Origin: an uncultured Collinsella sp.
GTDB lineage: Bacteria; Actinomycetota; Coriobacteriia; Coriobacteriales; Coriobacteriaceae
Assembly (NCBI GenBank): GCA_900547505.1
Contig: URGY01000043.1
Coordinates: forward strand, 1-11,695
DNA: 11,695 bases
Direction: 5' to 3'
Shown: piece after piece, positions 6,768 to 11,695 of the stretch
How the letters are laid out: each line of letters begins with the position of its first letter
Position numbering within the stretch: the first letter of the stretch is position 1
Notes under the pieces: generated by a model
Databases searched by the model: none
Told to the model about the DNA's origin: nothing
Seen by the model: the letters and a program-made list of their open reading frames with translations, nothing else
Made by a program: the position numbers and the translations under genes

Positions 6768-7589
6768 CTATAGCAGATGTTCCTCGATAAAGATTGCGAT
6801 GCCGTCTTCGTCGTTGCTCGCGGTTACAAAGTCGGCGGCGGCGCGGGTGGCATCGCTGCCATTTGCCATGGCCACACCCACGCCGGCATCGGTCACCATG
6901 CAGGTGTCGTTGTCCGCATCGCCAAACACACAGATGTTCTGGAGCTCCATGTCGTTGAGCTCCGCCACGCGCACAAGGCCGCGCGTCTTGGACACGCGCG
7001 GATCCATGAACTCGTAGAGTCGCTGCGTGGTCTGTAGAGCAGCCGCTTTAACGGTATCGTCGGCGAACGTCGACGCTCGCTCGATGACCTGCGGCATCAC
7101 CTCGGGCGCCATGGTAAACATCACCTTGGTCTGCGACTCGCGCAAAAACTCGGCAAAGTCGACCACCTGGTAGGGCACGCCGTCGACACGCGACAGGTGC
7201 TCGACGCATGCATTGCTCTCGGGCACATAGAGCACGCCGTCCCGAGGGCAAACGGGCGTTGCCGGCAGGCCTGCCATGTGCTCGCAGATGTGCGCGATGG
7301 TCTCTCCCGGTAGCGGGTAGCTCAGCTCGTTGATGCCGTGCGCACGGTCGATGACTTCGGCGCCACCACAGCCCACCAGCACGTCTACCAGGCCGTCAAT
7401 ACCCCAGAGCCCAAACATGGCCTCGGTCGCCTGGGCGTCGCGCCCGGTGCACAGACCAAACAGCACGCCGCGCCCGCGCAGGGCACGGATCGCCGCCACA
7501 GTGCGCGGGGACACCGTGTGCTGGCTCGTGAGCAGTGTGCCGTCGATATCGCAGAACACGGCTTTGATGTGGCTGAAGGTGGTGTCCAT
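6768..7589 (-). CDS. Cof-type HAD-superfamily hydrolase (phosphatase)
   Basis: This is a soluble Mg2+-dependent phosphatase of the HAD IIB (Cof) group, 273 residues, the usual length. Motif I is DIDGTLL with nucleophile Asp14 and acid/base Asp16. Motif II is Thr48 in CTGR. The motif III lysine is Lys201. Motif IV is GDADND (223-228), followed by the typical Cof ending VAMANGSDATR and NDEDGIA. The cap domain lies about 85-195. The substrate cannot be told from sequence; relatives act on sugar phosphates, pyridoxal phosphate or flavin precursors. ATG 7589 is supported by AAAGG five bases upstream. It appears to be a single-gene unit with its own promoter (7645-7675) and a palindrome at its end, so no link to the pilus locus is implied. 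Confidence 0.9.
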   Translation of the reverse strand: MDTTFSHIKAVFCDIDGTLLTSQHTVSPRTVAAIRALRGRGVLFGLCTGRDAQATEAMFGLWGIDGLVDVLVGCGGAEVIDRAHGINELSYPLPGETIAHICEHMAGLPATPVCPRDGVLYVPESNACVEHLSRVDGVPYQVVDFAEFLRESQTKVMFTMAPEVMPQVIERASTFADDTVKAAALQTTQRLYEFMDPRVSKTRGLVRVAELNDMELQNICVFGDADNDTCMVTDAGVGVAMANGSDATRAAADFVTASNDEDGIAIFIEEHLL

Positions 7590-7644
7590 GGGGGCCTTTC
7601 TGGGTAGCGCGTCGGTGTGGGGCGTATTCGTGAACGGCGTACAT

Positions 7645-7675
7645 GGTATACCAAGGCGCAGGCGCGGCCTGTCAA
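7645..7675 (-). promoter_or_regulatory. Probable promoter of the HAD gene
   Basis: On the minus strand, a perfect TTGACA (7670-7675) is followed by the extended -10 TGGTATACC (TATACC at 7645-7650). The spacer is 19 nt, a little long, but the TGn extension can compensate. The predicted leader is about 50 nt. Confidence 0.42.
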
Positions 7676-7683
7676 AGCAAAAA

Positions 7684-7717
7684 CCACCACAAAGGAGCCT
7701 GACCCCCTTTGTGGTGG
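7684..7717 (-). terminator. Palindrome copy B, between MFS and HAD genes
   Basis: Arms 7684-7695 and 7706-7717 (CCACCACAAAGG and its exact complement) give a 12-bp stem with a 10-nt loop. The upstream flank (CAAAGCAAAA) is shared with the copy at 9275-9307. It lies 97 nt beyond the MFS stop, after a separate 17-bp inverted repeat. It is probably a terminator-like member of a dispersed palindrome family. Confidence 0.55.
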
Positions 7718-7748
7718 CCGGACCCGAAGGGCGGCCTGCCCGGAGCGC

Positions 7749-7813
7749 AAACCATCACAACATTCGACGTTTTTCGGCAAAATCGCGATTTTCGCTGAAT
7801 GTTGTGATGGTTT
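7749..7813 (-). terminator. 17-bp inverted repeat directly after the MFS stop codon
   Basis: Arms 7749-7765 and 7797-7813 are exact reverse complements over 17 bp. The right arm touches the MFS stop codon (7814-7816). The 31-nt centre holds the 14-bp palindrome AAAATCGCGATTTT (7779-7792). The arms open with AAACCATCACAA, close to the AAACCACCACAA of the 12-bp palindrome family. It probably ends the MFS transcript; it could also be a small dispersed element. Confidence 0.6.
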
Positions 7814-9100
7814 TTACCGCCTCGCGGCACGATCAAAATGCCGGCGGCCAAACAGCAGCAACGCCGCGGGAACCGCCGTCACGACCATGCCCGCCCCTAT
7901 GAGCGTCTGCTGCACGCCAAACGTCACCGCCAGCCACGGGGCAATCGCCAACGGGGCCACGCCAGCGAACATATTGCCAAAGCCCATGACCGAGTTCACG
8001 CGACCGAGTTGCTCGAGCGGGGCCGTCGTTTGCACGATCGTGTTGTGGAGCGGGTTGACGACGCCCCAGGCCACGCCCAGGGCAATCTGGCCGACAAGGG
8101 CTACTCCCACGTACGGTGTCCCCACATAGAGCAAACTTCCCAGGCCCACGGACATAAGCGCCACGAGCAGCGTTTTAAGGTTGACCAGGTGCGGTGGCAA
8201 GCGGAGCGCGAGGACGGCGCCCAGCACCGCGCCTACACCGCTGGCCGACGAGAGCCAGCCCATCCACTCAACACCGACGCGCAGGACATCGCGGTAGAAG
8301 AACGACTCCAGCGGATCAAAGGCACCGTAGCCAAAGTTCGAGAGGAAGACGATGCAGAACAGCAAGGCGAGGATACTGTTGGTGAAGACTGTCTTGATGC
8401 TTGTCGCGAAGGTGACGCGGGCGAACGTGCTGGGGTTGGAGCTATGGCTGGCAGTGATTGCCGTTGTACTGCTGTCCGCGGGAGTACTTTCACGCGCGGC
8501 GACGCGAACTGCTTGCGGTCTAAAGCCCCAGCCGGCAATGAACGCCAGTACGGTAAAAATCATCATGAGCACGAACACCGCGCGTGACGATGTAGCCGCC
8601 GCGACAAAGCCGCCCATCATGGGGCCGACGATGATACTCACGTTAGAGAACATGGCGATGGCAGAGTTGATGTCTTTGAGCTCGACAGGATCGTCGGTGA
8701 GGTAGGCTGGATAGGATGTGGTGATGGGCTGGGCAAACCCCATCACAAAGCCCAGGAGCACCGCGCCGAGCAGGACGATGCCGGTCGCGCTGCCAAAGGC
8801 AATGGTCGCCGCGCCGGTTGCCAGCGTGCCCACGATGCTCAGCAAGAAATGACGGCGCGGGCCCCAGGCATCGAGCGCCGCACCGCCCGCAAAGGATCCC
8901 AAGATCACAAAGACGTTCATAAAGAGGACTGCCAGCGATGTCGCAACGACCGAAGCGTCGTCCGCATAGGTGAGCGTTCCGATGACGCCGATAAAGTAGC
9001 TGGTCTGAAAACCGGTGTAGATGAGAAAGCGCATCGCCACCAGGCGCTTGGCCTGCACGGACAGCGATGATTGAGGCTTTGAGAAAAGAGGGGCGAGCAT
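7814..9100 (-). CDS. Major facilitator superfamily transporter (EntS-like exporter group)
   Basis: This is an integral membrane secondary transporter of 428 residues with about 12 hydrophobic segments, split by a Ser/Thr-rich cytoplasmic loop (about 195-235). The MFS motif A appears as GAALDAWGPRR (73-83) between helices 2 and 3. The overall pattern, with GRVNSVMGFGNMF (366-378) in the second half, fits the MFS_3/EntS-like group of drug or siderophore exporters. The substrate cannot be read from sequence. ATG 9100 is chosen over ATG 9139 because AAGGAG lies five bases before it and the extra 13 residues look non-coding. The gene has a probable promoter (9237-9266), a structured 5' leader (9111-9178), and strong palindromes just past its stop. 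It therefore seems to be an independent, possibly leader-controlled unit. Confidence 0.88.
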   Translation of the reverse strand: MLAPLFSKPQSSLSVQAKRLVAMRFLIYTGFQTSYFIGVIGTLTYADDASVVATSLAVLFMNVFVILGSFAGGAALDAWGPRRHFLLSIVGTLATGAATIAFGSATGIVLLGAVLLGFVMGFAQPITTSYPAYLTDDPVELKDINSAIAMFSNVSIIVGPMMGGFVAAATSSRAVFVLMMIFTVLAFIAGWGFRPQAVRVAARESTPADSSTTAITASHSSNPSTFARVTFATSIKTVFTNSILALLFCIVFLSNFGYGAFDPLESFFYRDVLRVGVEWMGWLSSASGVGAVLGAVLALRLPPHLVNLKTLLVALMSVGLGSLLYVGTPYVGVALVGQIALGVAWGVVNPLHNTIVQTTAPLEQLGRVNSVMGFGNMFAGVAPLAIAPWLAVTFGVQQTLIGAGMVVTAVPAALLLFGRRHFDRAARR

Positions 9101-9110
9101 GGAGACTCCT

Positions 9111-9178
9111 TGTTTCATACGAATGCGGACGGCGGGCATTCGCCACCGTCTGCCAAATCAATCTATCCGCATGAAACA
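9111..9178 (-). promoter_or_regulatory. Structured 5' leader of the MFS gene
   Basis: On the minus-strand mRNA, an arm at 9166-9178 (TGTTTCATGCGGA) can pair with 9111-9118 plus 9125-9129, leaving a 6-nt bulge. Inside it, 9143-9150 pairs with 9128-9135 (8 bp, one G-U that would be A-C on the other strand). The stem ends immediately before the AAGGAG ribosome-binding site. The strand-specific wobble supports an RNA structure made from the MFS transcript. It could regulate translation; no known riboswitch class was recognised. Confidence 0.45.
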
Positions 9179-9236
9179 TTAAGGACGCATCAAGCCCCTT
9201 CTCTCCGTTTTTCGCCCGTCATGAACTACTTGGTAG

Positions 9237-9266
9237 ATTGTAAGGCATGTCCCACACATCTAACAA
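9237..9266 (-). promoter_or_regulatory. Probable promoter of the MFS gene
   Basis: On the minus strand, TTGTTA (9261-9266, 4/6) is followed after 18 nt by TACAAT (9237-9242, 5/6). The predicted leader is about 130 nt and includes the stem-loops at 9111-9178. The -10 hexamer is the same as that proposed for the pilus operon. Confidence 0.4.
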
Positions 9267-9274
9267 AGCAAAAA

Positions 9275-9307
9275 CCACCACAAAGGAACCTGGCCCCGTT
9301 GTGGTGG
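9275..9307 (-). terminator. Palindrome copy C, between mobB and MFS genes
   Basis: Arms 9275-9286 and 9296-9307 make a 12-bp stem with one A/G mismatch (9284/9298). The left arm CCACCACAAAGG is identical to copy B, and so is the preceding CAAAGCAAAA. It lies about 180 nt past the mobB stop. It is a slightly decayed member of the same family. Confidence 0.5.
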
Positions 9308-9380
9308 AAATGACGTTTGTCCCGATAAAACCTGCCGAAATTAACCTGTCCCTTTTTGGCATGTTATGGCAGCGCAGCGA

Positions 9381-9480
9381 GCCGGTTCCAAGTGCCCCAG
9401 GTCGCCCCGAAAGAGGAGCGACGCGTACTTTGGTACGCGAGCGACGGCTTGAGGGGCGAGATGGGGTGCTTGGGGCCGGC
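9381..9480 (+). repeat. Large 28-position hairpin element after mobB
   Basis: 9381-9408 pairs with 9453-9480: 22 Watson-Crick pairs, 4 G-U pairs and 2 adjacent mismatches when read as plus-strand RNA. On the minus strand the four wobbles become A-C mismatches. The 44-nt interior contains a second hairpin, CGCGTAC/GTACGCG (9422-9439, TTTG loop). An 8-bp direct repeat GCGCAGCG sits at 9372-9379 and 9479-9486. It could be a repeat element or a small structured RNA; as a terminator for the minus-strand mobB it would be weaker. Confidence 0.5.
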
Positions 9481-9486
9481 GCAGCG

Positions 9487-10788
9487 TCAAGCCTGAAGGT
9501 GATCTTGGATGAGGTCGCAGATGGCTCGAGCGTCGTTGATGTTGATGGCTCGGGTCGCAAAGCCGGCGTCGAAGGCCTGACGCGCCAGGGCTTCGTTGCA
9601 GGCAAGGGCCAGCGTGTGGCCATCGACCAGGTCGAGCGAGCTCTTGCCGCGCAGACGGTCGACACCGGAGCGCGCGACCACGATATTGTCGAAGCCCTCG
9701 GTCTTGTAGCCCTCGATGATCACCACGTCGACATCGTTGTAACGCGACAGCAGCTCGCGCGCGGGCATCTCGTCCTCCTCGCGCGTGTCGGCGTACTCCG
9801 CCCAGCGCGTGGCGCAGATGAGGCCCACGTGTTTGGATCCGGCCTGATGATGGCGCCACGTATCCTTAGCGGGCACATCGATATCAAAGCCGTGGTGCCC
9901 ATGATGCTTGAGCGAGCCCACGCGCAGGCCGCGGCGGGTGAGCTCGGCGATAACCTTCTCGACAAGTGTGGTCTTGCCCGAGTTTTGGTAGCCGATAAAC
10001 GCGATCGCGGGGACGGCCGGTGTCGGAGCTGCGGGCGCGACGGCGACGGATGCGTTCGCGGGTGCGTCACCCGCGGCTCCCACGGCCTCAACAGCAGCGG
10101 CCTGACGCTCTGCACGATCCCACACGCCCGAGCGGCCGCCCTCCTTGTGCAGCAGGCGCACGTCGACGATCTCCATGCCACGATCGACCGCCTTGCACAT
10201 GTCATAGATGGTCAGGCACGCGGCGCTCGCGCCGGTCAACGCCTCCATCTCGATACCCGTCTTGCCCGTCACGCCGGCCGTAACCAGCACGTGAAAGCCA
10301 ACCTGCCCGTCCGCGCGCGCCGGCGCCCAGCCCTCGGGCACGTCATCGACAGGCGTCCCCGCCGGAGCGATGGGCACAATGTCGCACTTACTCTTGGTAA
10401 TGAGCAACGGATGGCACATGGGAATGATGTCGCTCGTGCGCTTGATGGCCATGATGCCCGCCACGCGTGCGCAGGCAAGCACGTCGCCCTTTTTGGCGCG
10501 GTCCTGCAGCACCATGGCTTGCGTCTCGGGGTGCATGAGGATGGTGCCCTCGGCGATGGCAATGCGATGAGTCTCGGCCTTGTCGGACACGTCGACCATG
10601 CGTACCTCGCCCTTGGCGTCCACGTGCGTCAGCTCGTCGCGACGGGCGTCACGGGCGGGCTCGGTGGCAGCACTGGCAGTCGGCTGCGCGCCTGCAACGG
10701 CATCGCTGGCCGCAGCCGTGACTTTGTGGGCAGACATCGCGGCCCTGCGAGCGGCCTTGGTGGCATCGGCGTACCTGCTCTTGGCCAT
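9487..10788 (-). CDS. moaC-mobB: MoaC-MobB fusion: cPMP synthase plus MGD adaptor GTPase
   Basis: This is a 433-residue bifunctional molybdenum-cofactor protein. Residues about 53-222 are MoaC, which converts the MoaA product (3',8-cyclo-GTP) to cyclic pyranopterin monophosphate. Visible are CHPL with His126, the pair Glu180/Glu182 in GIEMEAL, and Asp196/Lys199 in YDMCKA. A 40-residue Ala/Pro/Val linker follows. Residues about 261-433 are MobB, a GTP-binding partner of MobA in guanine-dinucleotide cofactor formation, with Walker A GYQNSGKTT (266-274, Lys272). An Ala-rich N-terminal extension of about 50 residues precedes MoaC and has no clear role. ATG 10788 is chosen over ATG 10833 because GGAGGAT (10795-10801) lies six bases upstream, overlapping the moaA stop. 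Only 4 nt separate it from moaA, so the two are an operon, probably translationally coupled. Confidence 0.93.
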   Translation of the reverse strand: MAKSRYADATKAARRAAMSAHKVTAAASDAVAGAQPTASAATEPARDARRDELTHVDAKGEVRMVDVSDKAETHRIAIAEGTILMHPETQAMVLQDRAKKGDVLACARVAGIMAIKRTSDIIPMCHPLLITKSKCDIVPIAPAGTPVDDVPEGWAPARADGQVGFHVLVTAGVTGKTGIEMEALTGASAACLTIYDMCKAVDRGMEIVDVRLLHKEGGRSGVWDRAERQAAAVEAVGAAGDAPANASVAVAPAAPTPAVPAIAFIGYQNSGKTTLVEKVIAELTRRGLRVGSLKHHGHHGFDIDVPAKDTWRHHQAGSKHVGLICATRWAEYADTREEDEMPARELLSRYNDVDVVIIEGYKTEGFDNIVVARSGVDRLRGKSSLDLVDGHTLALACNEALARQAFDAGFATRAININDARAICDLIQDHLQA

Positions 10789-10792
10789 ATGA

Positions 10793-11647
10793 TCATCCTC
10801 CGATTTGAGACATAAATCGTTGCGTGCCCTCAATTATCGCGTGTTCCTGCGGTTTGTGGGCCACGGCATCGCGCCAAATCGAAAGCACCTGCATATCATC
10901 ACCACGGCGCAGCGCCTCACGCACCGAATACTCGGCATCGCTGAACAGGCACGGACGGACGTTGCCATCGGCCGTCAGGCGCAGACGGTTGCAGTTCGCG
11001 CAAAAATGATTGGACATGGCACTAATAAAGCCGACCGTTCCCGCCGCGCCCGGAAAGTGCCAATAGCGCGCAGGGCCCGCGCCGGCAGGAGCGTCGTTGA
11101 TGTCGAGCGGCTCGAGCTCGCCCAGACCCGCCGCGGCGGCCCCGGCATTGATGCGCACCCGCAGCTCGTCACTCGGCACGGTGTCGCTCGCGTCCCACAA
11201 CTCGGGATTGAGCGCGGGCGCATGCGGGTCCACAGCGCAATGCGAGCTCGTGCGCTCGTCGCCGATGGGCATGTATTCGATAAAGCGCAGATGAATGGGG
11301 CGGTCGACGGTCAGTCGCGCGAGGGCCGCCACATCTTGGTTGAGCCGGCGCACCACGACACAGTTGACCTTAACGGGCTCAAAGCCCCAAGCCAGCGCCG
11401 CGTCGATGCCAGACGTGGTCTGCTCGAGTCGACCCAAGCGCGTGATCTTTCCAAAGAGCGAGGGGTCGAGCGTATCGAGCGAGATGTTGACGCGGTTAAG
11501 CCCGGCATCTTTGAGCTGCGGCGCCATCTTGGGAAGCAGGGCACCATTGGTGGTGAGCGAGATGTCCTCGATCTGCGGAATCGCACGAATGTCGCGAATA
11601 AGCGGGATGATACGGCGGCTGACCAGCGGCTCGCCACCCGTCAGGCG
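10793..11647 (-). CDS. moaA: GTP 3',8-cyclase MoaA, 5' end cut by contig edge
   Basis: This is a radical-SAM enzyme for the first step of molybdenum-cofactor synthesis, converting GTP to 3',8-cyclo-GTP. 284 genomic codons are present, beginning at RLTGGEP, which lies roughly 70 residues into normal MoaA. The N-terminal CxxxCxxC cluster that binds the SAM-linked 4Fe-4S is therefore off the contig. The second, GTP-binding 4Fe-4S cluster is complete: Cys216, Cys219 and Cys233 in this numbering, within HFCANCNRLRLTADG. The essential double-glycine tail is present (SQIGG at the C-terminus). An ATG at 11662 giving MYKRQ before RLTGG is adapter sequence and must not be used as a start. It is followed at once by the MoaC-MobB fusion. 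Confidence 0.95.
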   Translation of the reverse strand, partial: RLTGGEPLVSRRIIPLIRDIRAIPQIEDISLTTNGALLPKMAPQLKDAGLNRVNISLDTLDPSLFGKITRLGRLEQTTSGIDAALAWGFEPVKVNCVVVRRLNQDVAALARLTVDRPIHLRFIEYMPIGDERTSSHCAVDPHAPALNPELWDASDTVPSDELRVRINAGAAAAGLGELEPLDINDAPAGAGPARYWHFPGAAGTVGFISAMSNHFCANCNRLRLTADGNVRPCLFSDAEYSVREALRRGDDMQVLSIWRDAVAHKPQEHAIIEGTQRFMSQIGG

Positions 11648-11695
11648 CTGTCTCTTATACACATCTCCGAGCCCACGAGACTACGCTGCATCTCG
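11648..11695. other. Nextera adapter, index and P7 stub on the contig end
   Basis: From 11648 the sequence is the Tn5 mosaic end CTGTCTCTTATACACATCT, then the read-2 adapter to 11681. Next come eight bases that look like an i7 index (TACGCTGC, 11682-11689) and the first six bases of the P7 arm (ATCTCG). It is library sequence. It creates the false N-terminus MYKRQ on the minus strand. Confidence 0.98.

Larger units (their letters stand above)
9101..9486. other. 386-nt intergenic region between mobB end and MFS start
   Basis: There is no gene here. In order from the left it holds the structured MFS leader (9111-9178), a probable promoter (9237-9266), palindrome copy C (9275-9307), a segment with two TGTCCC motifs (9318-9323 and 9347-9352), and a large imperfect hairpin (9381-9480) ending 6 nt from the mobB stop. 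It is a stack of at least three separate repeat-like elements. Confidence 0.6.

Noticed and set aside
7838..8587. 249-codon plus-strand ORF
   Set aside because: It is antisense to the MFS transporter and has a highly charged composition typical of a shadow frame.
6722..9307. CRISPR-like repeat series
   Set aside because: The three repeat copies are palindromic, about 1-1.6 kb apart and separated by whole genes. There are no regular spacers and no cas genes.
9247..10815. 522-codon open frame on the plus strand
   Set aside because: It is antisense to moaC-mobB, rich in Arg/His/Gly/Ala, and begins inside the palindrome-filled spacer. The minus strand carries clear MoaC and MobB motifs.

Overview
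The window reads as a complete assembled contig from a high-GC Gram-positive bacterium. It is most likely a member of the Coriobacteriia, and Collinsella is my best guess. That guess rests on the mix of genes, the LPLTG-anchored pilins with a class C sortase, and the family of short GC-rich intergenic palindromes. I could not run a search, so the genus is an inference. Both ends are untrimmed Nextera transposon adapter (1-24 and 11648-11695), so the real genomic insert is about 25-11647. The first and last genes are cut by the contig edge, not by biology.

All seven gene products I accept, plus one small leader ORF, are on the minus strand, so transcription runs from high to low coordinates. 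From right to left: (1) a molybdenum-cofactor unit, moaA (5' end missing, 10793-11647) followed 4 nt later by a MoaC-MobB fusion (9487-10788); (2) a 386-nt spacer packed with palindromes, a probable promoter and a structured leader; (3) an MFS exporter-like protein (7814-9100); (4) a 224-nt spacer with two strong palindromes and a probable promoter; (5) a Cof-type HAD hydrolase (6768-7589); (6) a 524-nt AT-rich spacer, which is the putative control region of the pilus locus; (7) a sortase-assembled pilus locus.

The pilus locus consists of a 62-codon ORF with its own signal peptide (6055-6243), a 1022-residue LPLTG adhesin/minor pilin overlapping it by GTGA (2990-6058), a 590-residue LPLTG backbone pilin (1178-2950) and a class C sortase (25-1012, 3' end missing). 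Together these should make a covalent surface fibre. The backbone polymerises through its LPLTG and an internal lysine, the large multidomain protein sits at the tip or side, and SrtC makes the bonds. The locus is visibly less GC-rich in its two pilin genes than the flanking housekeeping genes, which suggests a mobile or diversifying cassette.

The less ordinary signals are in and between the genes. There is a translationally coupled secreted mini-ORF ahead of the adhesin, with a hairpin over the junction. A 12-bp-stem palindrome family recurs at the end of three successive transcription units. A separate 17-bp inverted repeat follows the MFS stop codon directly. A 100-nt hairpin after mobB pairs well only as plus-strand RNA because of G-U wobbles. 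A cluster of TTGCTC half-sites and a perfect dyad lie upstream of the pilus operon. No tRNA, rRNA, CRISPR array, IS transposase or phage gene was seen.
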